Part shown: positions 8,851-17,579 of the stretch, one piece after another
Layout of the letters: each line of letters begins with the position of its first letter
Position numbering within the stretch: position 1 is the stretch's first letter
Assembly (NCBI RefSeq): GCF_036345255.1
Contig: NZ_CP107783.1
Coordinates: 9,789,001-9,853,000, forward strand
DNA length: 64,000 bases
Source of the DNA: Streptomyces sp. NBC_00569
GTDB taxonomy: Bacteria; Actinomycetota; Actinomycetes; Streptomycetales; Streptomycetaceae
Direction of reading: 5' to 3'
Position numbers and translations under genes: made by a program
The notes under the pieces: model-generated
Database searches by the model: none
Told to the model about the DNA's origin: nothing
Seen by the model: only the letters and a program-made list of their open reading frames with translations

Positions 8851-9522
8851 ATGCGTACATCTGAAGGTGCGGCCCAGGGTGGGTCCTACGAACGTGCGCA
8901 CCGGCCCGCACGGCCCGGGGGCGCCTCCCCGGCCGACCGTCGGTCGGCGATCCTGCAGGCCGCGCTGCAGCTGTTCGCCGCGCAGGGCTACCGGTCCACC
9001 ACGATGGCCGACATCGGAGCCGCCGTCGGCATCCGCGGTCCCAGCCTGTACAAACACGTGGCGTCCAAGCACGAGCTGCTGGTCGAGATCATGATCGGCA
9101 CGATGGAGCAGCTCATCGCCGACAACATGGCGGCCGTCGCCGGGGTGGACGACGTCCACGAGCAGTTGCGCCGCTCTGTGGAGGCGCACATCCGCTATCA
9201 CGCGCGCCATCGCTTGGAGGCGTTCGTCGGCAACCGTGAGATCGGCAGCCTGGAGCAGCCCGACCAGGACCGGGTGCTCAGCCGCCGCAGCGCCTACGAA
9301 GGCCGTTTCCGCGAACTCATCGAGCGGGGCGTCGCCGAGGGCGTCTTTCATGTGCAGTCGGCGAGGATCGCCTCGTACTCGATCCTGGACATGGGTATCG
9401 GTGTGTCCAGCTGGTTCCACGAGGTGGGCGAGTTCTCCGTCGACCAACTCGCGTATCAGTACGGCGACATCGCGCTTCGCATCGTCGGTGTGGCTGCGGA
9501 GCGGTCAGCTACCCGGTCGTGA
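8851..9522 (+). CDS. TetR/AcrR-family regulator
   Basis: A 223-residue one-component regulator. An arginine/proline-rich leader (about 30 residues) precedes the TetR HTH, seen as TTMADIGAAVGIRGPSLYKH around residues 50-70, followed by the helical ligand domain. It is divergent from the acyl-CoA dehydrogenase operon, with repeated GGCTAATG half-sites in the gap. The likely effector is an acyl-CoA or acid of the linked pathway, as in FadR/PsrA-type TetR repressors; this is inference from context. Confidence 0.88.
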   Translation: MRTSEGAAQGGSYERAHRPARPGGASPADRRSAILQAALQLFAAQGYRSTTMADIGAAVGIRGPSLYKHVASKHELLVEIMIGTMEQLIADNMAAVAGVDDVHEQLRRSVEAHIRYHARHRLEAFVGNREIGSLEQPDQDRVLSRRSAYEGRFRELIERGVAEGVFHVQSARIASYSILDMGIGVSSWFHEVGEFSVDQLAYQYGDIALRIVGVAAERSATRS

Positions 9523-9582
9523 ACGGCCAGGTTTGCTGCTCGCGTCATCACTGGCTGTGATGGGTCCGGCCGCGTCCGGGAC

Positions 9583-9741
9583 TCACGCGATGAGGGTGAG
9601 TTCGGAGGCCGTTGACTGGGCCCCGCAGGCCCACGCCATCCAGCGGCGTCGGCGGATGTTGTGGGACGCGTTGTGGTCTGCGTGATCAACGAATCCACAG
9701 GTAGACGCAGGGATGATCGGGTCGACAAGCTCGCCCCACCT
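9583..9741 (-). pseudogene. tnpB (IS605 OrfB-type) C-terminal remnant
   Basis: The - strand frame ending at 9583 reads WGELVDPIIPASTCGFVDHA, then DHNASHNI and a basic tail ending LTLIA. CG-x-VDHADHNASHNI is the last zinc-finger and RuvC Asp segment of TnpB. The frame is closed upstream by a TGA at 9742-9744, so about 52 codons survive; nothing upstream resembles the rest of TnpB. It matches the C terminus of the intact tnpB at 39349 (HADRNASHNI). A dead scar of an IS605/IS1341-type insertion lying between the TetR and formylglycine-generating enzyme genes. Confidence 0.75.
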
Positions 9742-9853
9742 TCAGTGACGGCGGCCCCTTTGGCGTGCTCCGAAGCGGCGGGCCGTACCCTCCAGCTCGC
9801 GGGCGGATGCATGATCACTCGCCGAGGAACGGCCGCCCGCGGTGGGAGGAACG

Positions 9854-10834
9854 ATGTCTGGAGCATGTTGTGCCCCCGGGGCCGGGGGCGACCGGGGGAT
9901 TCCGGAGCCGTCCGCCGTGCGGCCCCAGGCCCCGGAGCGCGACCGGGAGCAGGGGCTGCGCGCCATGCTGCGTATCCCTGGAGGGGCCTTCCTCATGGGA
10001 GGCGACGATGCTGACGCGTTTCCCGAGGACGGTGAAGGGCCGGTCCGGGAGGTGCGGCTGGCGCCGTTCCTGATCGACGCGACCACGGTCACCAACCGGC
10101 AGTTCGCGAAGTTCGTGCGCAGCAGCGGCTACCGGACCGACGCCGAGCACTACGGCTGGTCCTTCGTGTTCTACGCACTCGTCCACCCGGCGGCCCGGCA
10201 CGCGGTGCGCGACGGCGCGGTGGAGCAGGCGCCCTGGTGGCTCGCGGTCGAGGGGGCGTGCTGGAGTGCCCCCTACGGGCCGGGGTCGGCCTGGACCGAT
10301 CTGCCTAACCATCCCGTCGTCCATGTCTCCTGGCGTGACGCGTCCGCCTACGCGGCATGGGCGGGCAAGCGCCTGCCCACGGAGGCGGAGTGGGAGAGGG
10401 CGGCGCGCGGCGGTCTGGAGGGTGCCCGCTTCCCCTGGGGGGACGAGCTCCTGCCTCGGGGACAGCACCGCTGCAACATCTGGCAGGGGCGGTTCCCGCA
10501 GGACAACACGGGCGAGGACGGGTACCTGGGAACCGCGCCGGTGAAGAGTTACCGAGCCAACAACTACGGCCTGTACAACACTTCGGGCAACGTGTGGGAA
10601 TGGTGCTCCGACTGGTGGAGCACCACATGGCACACGGCCGGCCGCCCGGAGACCCGCCATGACCCGGCCGGACCTCCCGCGGGGGCGGCGAAGGTGATCC
10701 GCGGCGGCTCGTACTTGTGCCACGCGTCGTACTGCAATCGCTACCGGGTCGCCGCGCGCACCTCCAACACACCTGACAGCAGCACTGGGCACATGGGCTT
10801 CCGCTGCGCGGCGGATCTCCCCGGGACACGCTGA
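9854..10834 (+). CDS. Formylglycine-generating enzyme (sulfatase-modifying factor)
   Basis: A 326-residue FGE-sulfatase domain protein, cytoplasmic, that oxidises the Cys of a CxPxR motif in sulfatases to formylglycine using O2 and copper. The active-site pair lies in SYLCHASYCNRYRVAAR (Cys289 and Cys294), with the family motifs LPTEAEWERAARGG, NHPVVHVSW, GNVWEWCSDW and the end MGFRCA. It is very close in sequence pattern to the characterised S. coelicolor FGE. The ATG at 9854 follows GGAGGA; an in-frame GTG at 9842 precedes that site. A 9-bp inverted repeat (9798-9806 with 9833-9841) lies directly before the ribosome site. The substrate is evidently the sulfatase encoded 170 bases downstream. 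Confidence 0.93.
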   Translation: MSGACCAPGAGGDRGIPEPSAVRPQAPERDREQGLRAMLRIPGGAFLMGGDDADAFPEDGEGPVREVRLAPFLIDATTVTNRQFAKFVRSSGYRTDAEHYGWSFVFYALVHPAARHAVRDGAVEQAPWWLAVEGACWSAPYGPGSAWTDLPNHPVVHVSWRDASAYAAWAGKRLPTEAEWERAARGGLEGARFPWGDELLPRGQHRCNIWQGRFPQDNTGEDGYLGTAPVKSYRANNYGLYNTSGNVWEWCSDWWSTTWHTAGRPETRHDPAGPPAGAAKVIRGGSYLCHASYCNRYRVAARTSNTPDSSTGHMGFRCAADLPGTR

Positions 10835-10948
10835 GGTCTCGCCGGCGGCCGGGGCGTCGGTGGATGAACTGCCGCCCGCAGACGGACACATGGGCATGCG
10901 GCGACTGGTTGACATGGCAATGGAGGGAGGACAGAGTTGCCTCAGGCT

Positions 10949-10963
10949 ACTGGTAAGGCCAGT
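10949..10963. promoter_or_regulatory. GntR/FadR-like operator ACTGG-N5-CCAGT before the sulfatase
   Basis: Perfect 5-bp arms ACTGG and CCAGT around TAAGG, 41 bases upstream of the sulfatase start. The same arms and spacing occur at 22063-22077 in the amidase/dehydrogenase divergent promoter, next to a FadR-type GntR gene, and resemble the known E. coli FadR site pattern. The rest of the 170-base gap holds only the AAGGAG ribosome site at 10991-10996. Confidence 0.6.
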
Positions 10964-11004
10964 TAACTTGAGCGGTCTCACGCCCGCGCAAAGGAGCGTC
11001 CTCG

Positions 11005-13272
11005 ATGACCAACGCCTCTCCACATCAGTCGTCCACCAGCGGTACTTTCCAAGGCAAGATCGGTACGACCTACGACGAGTCGACGCCGTGGTGGCCGGAA
11101 CAGCAGGCGCTTACCGAGGACACGCCCAATGTCGTGGTCATCGTGCTCGACGACGTCGGCTTCTCCGACCTCGGCTGTTTCGGCTCGGACATCGAGACCC
11201 CGGCCATGGACGCCCTCGCCACCGGCGGTCTGCGCTACACCAACTTCCACACCACCACGCTGTGTTCTCCGACGCGGGCGTCCCTGCTGACCGGCCGGAA
11301 CCACCACTCCGTCGGCATGCGGATGCTGTCCAACTTCGACACCGGATTCCCCAGCGGCCGTGGACGGGTCACCAAGGCCGCCGCGATGCTGCCCGAGGTG
11401 CTGCGGGACAACGGCTTCAACACCATGGCCGTGGGCAAGTGGCACCTGGCGCCGATGGAGCAGACCACCGCGTCCGGGCCGTACACCCAATGGCCGCTGT
11501 CCCGCGGGTTCGAGCGCTACTACGGCTTCCTGGAGGCCGAGACCGACAGCTTCTATCCGGAACTGTTCTACGACAACCACGCCGTGGCTCCGCCGAAGAC
11601 CCCGGAAGAGGGCTATCACCTCAGTGAGGACCTGGTGGACCGGGCGATCGAATTCGTCACGGACCAGACGTCGGTCACTCCGGAGAAGCCCTTCTTCATG
11701 TACATGGCCTTCGGTGCGGCGCATGCCCCGCACCAGGCTCCGCAGGAGTACCTGGAGAAGTACCGGGGCCGGTTCGACCACGGCTGGGACGTCGAGCGCG
11801 CCACACGCCACGCCCGCCAGATCGAGCGGGGCATTCTGCCGCCCGGCACCGAACTGGCCCCGCGCAATCCCGGGGTCGAGCCCTTCGACGCACTGTCGGA
11901 CAACGAGAAGAAGCTGTCCGTACGCCTCCAGGAGGCCTACGCGGCGATGCTCGACCACACCGACCACCACATCGGCCGGTTCATGGAATTCCTGGAGCAG
12001 ATAGGGCAGATGGAGAACACCATCACCATCCTGCTCTCGGACAACGGGGCCAGCCAGGAAGGCGGGCAGAAGGGTTCCCTCAACCCGACCGCGTTCCAGA
12101 ACGGTCTCTCCGAGGACTTCGACGAGATGCTCGCGCGGATCGACGAGATCGGCACCACGCGCGCGCACGCCAACTATCCCTGGGGCTGGGCGCAGGCGGG
12201 CAACACGCCCTTCAAGCGCTACAAGCAGAACACCCACGAAGGCGGCGTCCGCTGCCCGCTCATTGTGCGGTGGCCCCGCGGGCTGCCCCGCACCGACGAG
12301 AACCGGCAGCAGTTCCACCACGTCAGCGACATCATGCCGACCCTCTTCGAACTGCTCGGTCTGCAGGCGCCCGAGGTCTACAACGGCATCCCGCAGATGC
12401 CGATCCACGGCACCAGTATGGCCTACACCTTCGACGCGCCGACCGCGCCGACGCGCAAGGAGGCCCAGTACTTCGAGATGTTCGGGCACCGCGCGATCTG
12501 GCACGACGGCTGGAAGGCGGTCTCCTTCCACCAGCGCGGATCGTCCTTCGACGACGACAAGTGGGAGCTCTACCACCACGACACCGACTTCTCGGAGTGC
12601 AACGACCTGGCGGAGGAACGGCCTGAGCAACTCCAGAAGATGGTTGCCCGCTTCTGGGTGGAAGCCGGGAAGTACGATGTGCTGCCGCTGGACGACAACG
12701 GATTCGCCCTCCGGGCGAAGATTCCGCGCCCCGGTTCCCCGCGCAGGCGCACCACTTTCACGTACTACCCGGACATGGCCCATCTGCCCGGCGCCGCGGT
12801 GCCACCGGTGATGAACCGCGCCCACCGCATCACCGCGTTCGTCGACCGGGCCACCGCGTCGGACGAGGGTGTCCTGGTGTCACTGGGCAACATCAGCAGC
12901 GGATACGTCCTGTACATCAAGGACAACAGGCTCGTCTACGAGTACAACTTCCTCGGCACCCGCTACACGGTGACATCGGAGGACGAACTCCCCATCGGAG
13001 CAGTCGAGTTGATTTTCGAGTTCATCAAGACCGGTGACGTGCAGGGTGTCGGTCACCTGTACGTGTCGGGAAAGCCGGCCGGGGAGACGGACATGCCGCA
13101 GGTCCTGCCGCACTTCTTCGGATGGCAGGGCCTCGACGTCGGCCGGGACACCCTGTCACCCTCCTCGCCCAGCTACGACGGCGAATTCGCGTTCACCGGA
13201 AAGCTCGAGAAGGTCGTCTTCGACGTCGCACCCGACGAAGAGGGCGCGGAGCCCTTCGAGCGCATCGACTGA
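11005..13272 (+). CDS. Arylsulfatase (type I, formylglycine-dependent)
   Basis: A 755-residue sulfatase of the alkaline phosphatase superfamily that hydrolyses sulfate esters. The modified-Cys motif CSPTR is at 87-91; the Ca-binding Asp pair is at 49-50 (VLDDVGFSDLG), with further active-site motifs GKWHL, LSDNGASQEGG and NTHEGGVRCP. There is no signal peptide, so it acts in the cytoplasm, consistent with oxidation by the adjacent cytoplasmic FGE. Length is greater than in Pseudomonas AtsA (about 530) because of a C-terminal beta-rich extension of roughly 200 residues, as in the long mycobacterial/actinobacterial form. The start has AAGGAG eight bases upstream. A 15-bp operator lies in its promoter. 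Confidence 0.93.
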   Translation: MTNASPHQSSTSGTFQGKIGTTYDESTPWWPEQQALTEDTPNVVVIVLDDVGFSDLGCFGSDIETPAMDALATGGLRYTNFHTTTLCSPTRASLLTGRNHHSVGMRMLSNFDTGFPSGRGRVTKAAAMLPEVLRDNGFNTMAVGKWHLAPMEQTTASGPYTQWPLSRGFERYYGFLEAETDSFYPELFYDNHAVAPPKTPEEGYHLSEDLVDRAIEFVTDQTSVTPEKPFFMYMAFGAAHAPHQAPQEYLEKYRGRFDHGWDVERATRHARQIERGILPPGTELAPRNPGVEPFDALSDNEKKLSVRLQEAYAAMLDHTDHHIGRFMEFLEQIGQMENTITILLSDNGASQEGGQKGSLNPTAFQNGLSEDFDEMLARIDEIGTTRAHANYPWGWAQAGNTPFKRYKQNTHEGGVRCPLIVRWPRGLPRTDENRQQFHHVSDIMPTLFELLGLQAPEVYNGIPQMPIHGTSMAYTFDAPTAPTRKEAQYFEMFGHRAIWHDGWKAVSFHQRGSSFDDDKWELYHHDTDFSECNDLAEERPEQLQKMVARFWVEAGKYDVLPLDDNGFALRAKIPRPGSPRRRTTFTYYPDMAHLPGAAVPPVMNRAHRITAFVDRATASDEGVLVSLGNISSGYVLYIKDNRLVYEYNFLGTRYTVTSEDELPIGAVELIFEFIKTGDVQGVGHLYVSGKPAGETDMPQVLPHFFGWQGLDVGRDTLSPSSPSYDGEFAFTGKLEKVVFDVAPDEEGAEPFERID

Positions 13273-13281
13273 CCCTTCTGA

Positions 13282-13363
13282 CTGCTCACCCTCCCCAGGA
13301 GGGTGAGCAGTTCGCAGCGGCATGAGAAGGCCCGCCACCGAATCGGTGGCGGGCCTTCTCATG
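13282..13363. terminator. Tandem hairpins, bidirectional terminator
   Basis: Two perfect stems follow the sulfatase: a 13-bp stem (13282-13294 with 13298-13310, loop CCA) and a 20-bp stem (13321-13340 with 13344-13363, loop AAT). They separate the + strand sulfatase from the convergent - strand SDR at 13372; the second stem is placed to end the long ABC operon. Confidence 0.85.
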
Positions 13364-13371
13364 CCGAACTG

Positions 13372-14169
13372 TCAGCTGGGCGGCGTGTAGCGTCCGTCGA
13401 TCGCCGTCCAGCCTCCGTCCACGAAAAGCTGGCTCCCCGTCACGAAGGACGACGCGTCCGACGCCAGATAGACGACGGCGCCGGCCAGTTCGTCGGGCCG
13501 GGACCAGCGGCCCAGGGCGCTCTTGGACGCGTAGGCCTCCGACCACTCCGGCACGGACCTGATCTGCGCGGTCAGCGGTGTGTCCACGACGCCCGGAGCG
13601 ACGGCGTTGACCCGCACGCCCGAGGGGCCCAGCTCGGCCGCCGCGGTGCGCAGCAGTTGGACGAGGCCGGCCTTCGTGGCCGCGTACACGCCCTGGCCCG
13701 GCTCGACGGCCACCGACCGGATCGAGCTGAAGCCGATGATGCTCCCGCGGCCGCGTTCGGCCATGCCGCGGCCGAACGCCCGCACGAGGTCGAAGGAGGC
13801 GCGCAGATTGAGCGACACGACTCGGTCGAACTCGTCCGTCGTGTAGTCGAGCAGATGCTTGCGCACGTTCGTCGCGGCGGTGAAGACGAGCACGTCGACG
13901 GCGCCGAGGTTCTCGGCGGCGCGCGCGACCGCCTCGCCGTCCAGTACGTCAAGGGCGTACGCCGACATCTCCTTGCCCATCGACGCCGTCTCCGTGGCGG
14001 CCTTCAGGTCGCGGTCGGCGCACACCACCGTGGCGCCGTGAGCGGCGAGCGCCAGGGCGCTCTCGCGGCCGATTCCGCTGCCGGCGCCCACCACGACGGC
14101 CTTGCGGCCGTCGAGCCGGAACAGACGGGAGTAGGTGTCCACCGCATCGGTGTGGTCGTTGTCCTGCAT
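13372..14169 (-). CDS. SDR-family NAD(P)-dependent oxidoreductase
   Basis: A 265-residue classical SDR. Nucleotide-binding GAGSGIG follows the KAVVV strand near residue 25; the catalytic Ser (GFSSIRS) and YAATK motif are intact, and the end QLFVDGGWTAID is typical. The ATG at 14169 was chosen; a GTG at 14178 would instead give the GTGA overlap with the aldehyde dehydrogenase that this operon uses elsewhere, so the start is uncertain by three codons. It is the last gene of the - strand operon running from 22041. With the aldehyde dehydrogenase next to it, an alcohol to aldehyde to acid oxidation is a reasonable guess for the pair. Confidence 0.85.
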   Translation of the reverse strand: MQDNDHTDAVDTYSRLFRLDGRKAVVVGAGSGIGRESALALAAHGATVVCADRDLKAATETASMGKEMSAYALDVLDGEAVARAAENLGAVDVLVFTAATNVRKHLLDYTTDEFDRVVSLNLRASFDLVRAFGRGMAERGRGSIIGFSSIRSVAVEPGQGVYAATKAGLVQLLRTAAAELGPSGVRVNAVAPGVVDTPLTAQIRSVPEWSEAYASKSALGRWSRPDELAGAVVYLASDASSFVTGSQLFVDGGWTAIDGRYTPPS

Positions 14170-14174
14170 GGTCC

Positions 14175-15668
14175 TCACGGCTTCTTCGTCGTCGGGCGGA
14201 TCACTGCCATACGGGTCACGGTGAGCTCTTCGATGGCGAACCTCGGGCCCTCCCGTCCGGCCCCGGAGTCCTTCACGCCGCCGTACGGCATGACGTCGGA
14301 GCGGAAGCCGGGAACTTCGTTGACGACCACTCCGCCCACCTCCAGGCGGTCGAGAGCGGCGAACGCGGTGTCGAGGGCGCTGGTGTAGACGCTCGCGTGC
14401 AGTCCGTAGCGCGAGTCGTTGACCAGGTCGAAGGCCTTCTCCAGATCGGGGACCGAGCGGATCGCGACGACAGGGCCGAAGATCTCCTCGTCCCAGAGGG
14501 GGAGGCCGCGGTCCACGTCGAGCAGCACGGCGGGCTCGATCACCCCGTCGGTCACCTTGCCCCCGGTCAGCAGCGAAGCGCCCGCCGTCACCGCCTCCTC
14601 CAGCCACGTGCACACCCGCTCGGTCGACCGCTCGTCGATGAGGGCCGAGACACGTGTCTGCGGATCGCGGGGATCGCCGACGGTCACCTCGGCCACCCGC
14701 TCCTTCACGCGGGCCACGAACTCCTCGCGCACGGCGTCCACCACGACGACCCGCTGCACACTGATGCAGGCCTGGCCCGACGCGTAGAACCCGCCGCGCA
14801 CCACCGCGTCGGCGGCGGCGTCTAGATCGGCGTCGGCGGCCACCACCAGGGCGGCGTTGGAACCGAGTTCGAGCAGCACCTTGGTGGGGGCCGCGTCCTT
14901 GGCGATCCGGTGGCCCACGGCTGCGGAGCCGGTGAAGGACACCGCTCCGATCCGGCGGTCGGTGGTCAGCGCGGAGCCGACCTCCGGACCGCCGGTCACC
15001 AGCTGCACCGCTGCCTGGGGCGCGCCGCAGGCATGCAGGGCCTCGCGGAGGAGGTGCACCAGCCACAGGGTGGCCAGCGGTGTCTGCGGCGCGGGCTTGG
15101 CGATGATCGGGCAGCCCGCGGCAAGGGCGGGCGCGATCTTGTGCGTGGCGAGCAGCAGCGGGTAGTTGAAGCCCGCGATGCCCACCACGACGCCGATCGG
15201 CTTGCGGGTCCAGAAGCCGAGCAGTCCCTCGCCCGACGGAAGCAAATCGAGCGGCACCGTCTCGCCGTGCAGCCGGGCCACTTCCTCGGCCGCGGTCAGC
15301 AGGGTCAGCAGGGTGCGGTCCACCTCGACGCGGCAGTCGACCAGCGGCTTGCCGGTCTCCAGGACCAGGAGCCGCTCGAAGTCGTCGCGGCGGGCGGTGA
15401 CCGCTTCGTGCGTCGCGAGGAGCGCCGCTCTGCGGGGGTGTGAGGGGAGTCGGCCGACCTGGTGGCGGACCGCGACCGCCGCGTCCAGGGCCTGACGCGC
15501 GAGGTCGGTGTCCCCGACCGGCGCGGAGGCGACGAGCGTCCCGTCGTAGGGGAAGCGGACGTCCTCGGCGGCGGGGGCCGCCACCCAGCTGTCGCCGATG
15601 GGAAGTCCCTCGGGGAACTCCTTCACCAACGGGTTTGCGCCGCTGGTGGGTTGGTCGTGCGTAGTCAC
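14175..15668 (-). CDS. Aldehyde dehydrogenase family protein
   Basis: A 497-residue NAD(P)-dependent aldehyde dehydrogenase. Motifs: the cofactor region FNYPLLL and AKPAPQTPLAT, the general base Glu in LLELGSNAAL, the catalytic Cys in SGQACISVQRV, and the C-terminal EIFGPVVAI and PYGGVKDSG motifs. Full length for the family. The GTG start at 15668 overlaps the preceding ATPase stop by GTGA. It belongs with the dipeptide-type transporter operon and so probably oxidises an aldehyde derived from the imported compound. Substrate specificity cannot be read from sequence. Confidence 0.88.
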   Translation of the reverse strand: MTTHDQPTSGANPLVKEFPEGLPIGDSWVAAPAAEDVRFPYDGTLVASAPVGDTDLARQALDAAVAVRHQVGRLPSHPRRAALLATHEAVTARRDDFERLLVLETGKPLVDCRVEVDRTLLTLLTAAEEVARLHGETVPLDLLPSGEGLLGFWTRKPIGVVVGIAGFNYPLLLATHKIAPALAAGCPIIAKPAPQTPLATLWLVHLLREALHACGAPQAAVQLVTGGPEVGSALTTDRRIGAVSFTGSAAVGHRIAKDAAPTKVLLELGSNAALVVAADADLDAAADAVVRGGFYASGQACISVQRVVVVDAVREEFVARVKERVAEVTVGDPRDPQTRVSALIDERSTERVCTWLEEAVTAGASLLTGGKVTDGVIEPAVLLDVDRGLPLWDEEIFGPVVAIRSVPDLEKAFDLVNDSRYGLHASVYTSALDTAFAALDRLEVGGVVVNEVPGFRSDVMPYGGVKDSGAGREGPRFAIEELTVTRMAVIRPTTKKP

Positions 15669-16546
15669 GGTCGGTACTCCCGGTTGAGGTCGGCCGCCGT
15701 CACTCCGGACAGTGCCTTGCCCAGCGTCGGCACGGCGGCGATCAGCCTGCGTGTGTAGGGGTGTTGGGGATCCTCGTAGACCTCCTGCGTGGACCCGGTC
15801 TCCACGATCTGCCCGTCGTGCATGACCGCGACCCGGTCGCACACATGACGCACCACGGACAGGTCGTGGGAGACGAAGACCAGCGTCAGGGACAGCTCGT
15901 CGACGAGGTCCGCGACGAGGTTGAGCACCTGGGCCCGTACGGACACGTCGAGGGCGCTCACGGGCTCGTCGGCCACGATGATCTTCGGGCGGGGGGCGAG
16001 GGCGCGGGCGATCGAGATGCGCTGGCGCTGGCCGCCGGAGAACTGGTGCGGATACCGGTTCGCCGCGTCTGCCCGCAGGCCGACCGCCTCGAGCAGTTCG
16101 GCCACCCGCTCCCGGCGGTTCCCGTGCCCCTGCGCGACGAGCGGCTCGGCCACGATGTCGCCCACGCGCATGCGTGGGTCGAGGGCGCTCATCGGGTCCT
16201 GGAAGACGACCTGGAGTCGTTCGCGGACGAACCGGAGCTGTCTCTCCCGGAGCCTGGTGATGTCCCGGCCGTCGATCTCGACGCTTCCGCCGGTGGGACG
16301 GTCGAGCCCGGCCAGGATCCGCAGCAGGGTCGACTTGCCGCAGCCCGACTCGCCCACGATGCCGAAGCGTTGACCCTGCGGGACGGTGAAGCTGACGCCG
16401 CGCAGGGCGTGCACCGGTGGGCTCGGGTGGCGCAGCGAGGTGCGGGGGCGCCGGTAGTCGCGGGTGACGTCGCGGACACTGATGGCGTCCACGGGGCCGG
16501 ACGGGGAACCGGGGGAGAGGGGGGCGTCGGTCAGTTGCTCAGCCAA
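15665..16546 (-). CDS. Oligopeptide/dipeptide ABC transporter ATP-binding protein (DppF-like)
   Basis: A 293-residue ABC ATPase. Walker A GESGCGKST, signature FSGGQRQRISIARALA, Walker B IIVADEPVSALD and the H-loop VFVSHDLSV are all intact; the C terminus (HPYTRRLIAAVP) is the oligopeptide/dipeptide C-terminal extension. The start was set at TTG 16546: it has AGGAGG at six bases and overlaps the upstream ATPase by eight bases, whereas longer in-frame starts lie deep inside that gene. With its neighbour it forms the heterodimeric ATPase of the importer. Confidence 0.9.
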   Translation of the reverse strand: MAEQLTDAPLSPGSPSGPVDAISVRDVTRDYRRPRTSLRHPSPPVHALRGVSFTVPQGQRFGIVGESGCGKSTLLRILAGLDRPTGGSVEIDGRDITRLRERQLRFVRERLQVVFQDPMSALDPRMRVGDIVAEPLVAQGHGNRRERVAELLEAVGLRADAANRYPHQFSGGQRQRISIARALAPRPKIIVADEPVSALDVSVRAQVLNLVADLVDELSLTLVFVSHDLSVVRHVCDRVAVMHDGQIVETGSTQEVYEDPQHPYTRRLIAAVPTLGKALSGVTAADLNREYRP

Positions 16547-17579
16547 GGCCGGCCTCCTGGTTCGTGGGTACGCCGGTCGTATGTGTGTCGCTCTCGGACA
16601 CCGGGTGGAAGCAGGCGTAGCCGGAGTCCGGCCCGCTCGCGACCCAGTCCGGCCTGGTGGCGCACACGTCGGTGGCCTGGGCGCACCTGTTCCTGAACAC
16701 GCATCCGGCGGGGAACTGTCCCGCCGACGGAACCGAGCCGCCGATCGTGGCAAGCCGCCCGCGGTCGTCGACCACGGTCAGGTCCGATGCACCGATCAGG
16801 CCCTGGGTGTACCGGTGTCGGGGGCGGGTGAACACCTCGCGGACCGGTCCCGACTCGACGACCCGCCCGCCGTACATGACCATGACGCGTTCGCAGACGG
16901 TGGCCACCACGGCCAGGTCGTGGGTGATGAAGAGCATGGCCGACCTGCGGTCCTGCACGCCGCGCACGATCAGGTCGAGGACCCGGGCCTGCACGGTGAC
17001 GTCGAGTGCGGTGGTGGGTTCGTCGCAGACCAGGAGCGCGGGGTCGTTCGCAAGGGCGATGGCCAGCACTACGCGCTGGCGCTGGCCGCCGGAGAGCTGG
17101 TGCGGATAGGCCCGCGCGGCAGCCGCGGGGTCGGGCAGCCCCACCTGGGCGAGGAGCTCCACGGCGGCGTTCCGGGCGGAGGCGCGGTCGGGCCTGGTCC
17201 GGTGGATCAGCAGCACCTCGGCGATCTGCCGTCCGACCCGCATCGTGGGGTTCAGCGCGGTCATGGGCTCCTGGAAGACCATGGCGATCTCCTTGCCCCG
17301 GATCCGGGACATCCGCGCCTCGTCGGCGCCGACCAGGTCGTGGTCGACTCCGGCGAGCCGCACCGATCCCGTGGCCCGCAGCCCTTCGGGGAGCAGGCCC
17401 ATGACGCTCAGTGAGGTCAGCGACTTGCCGGACCCCGACTCACCGATCAGGCCGACGCGTTCGCCGGCCCGGATGGTGAAGTCGACGCTGTCGATGAGCT
17501 TGCGGCCGCCCACCGTCACGTCCAGATCGCGTACGGCCAGGACGTCCCGGACATCGTCGGATACGGGTGCCGCGGTCAT
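16539..17579 (-). CDS. Oligopeptide/dipeptide ABC transporter ATP-binding protein (DppD-like)
   Basis: A 346-residue ABC ATPase with Walker A GESGSGKS, signature LSGGQRQRVVLAIALA, Walker B LLVCDEPTTALD and H-loop LFITHDLAVVA. The C-terminal extension has the Cys pattern of dipeptide transporter ATPases (CVFRNRCAQATDVC and a later Cys), known in the family as an iron-sulfur-type cysteine cluster. ATGA overlap with the permease gene upstream shows tight coupling. Confidence 0.92.
   Translation of the reverse strand: MTAAPVSDDVRDVLAVRDLDVTVGGRKLIDSVDFTIRAGERVGLIGESGSGKSLTSLSVMGLLPEGLRATGSVRLAGVDHDLVGADEARMSRIRGKEIAMVFQEPMTALNPTMRVGRQIAEVLLIHRTRPDRASARNAAVELLAQVGLPDPAAAARAYPHQLSGGQRQRVVLAIALANDPALLVCDEPTTALDVTVQARVLDLIVRGVQDRRSAMLFITHDLAVVATVCERVMVMYGGRVVESGPVREVFTRPRHRYTQGLIGASDLTVVDDRGRLATIGGSVPSAGQFPAGCVFRNRCAQATDVCATRPDWVASGPDSGYACFHPVSESDTHTTGVPTNQEAGLG

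Noticed and set aside
10978..12825. 615-codon open frame on the - strand inside the sulfatase
   Set aside because: Antisense shadow of the sulfatase; no ribosome site or motif.
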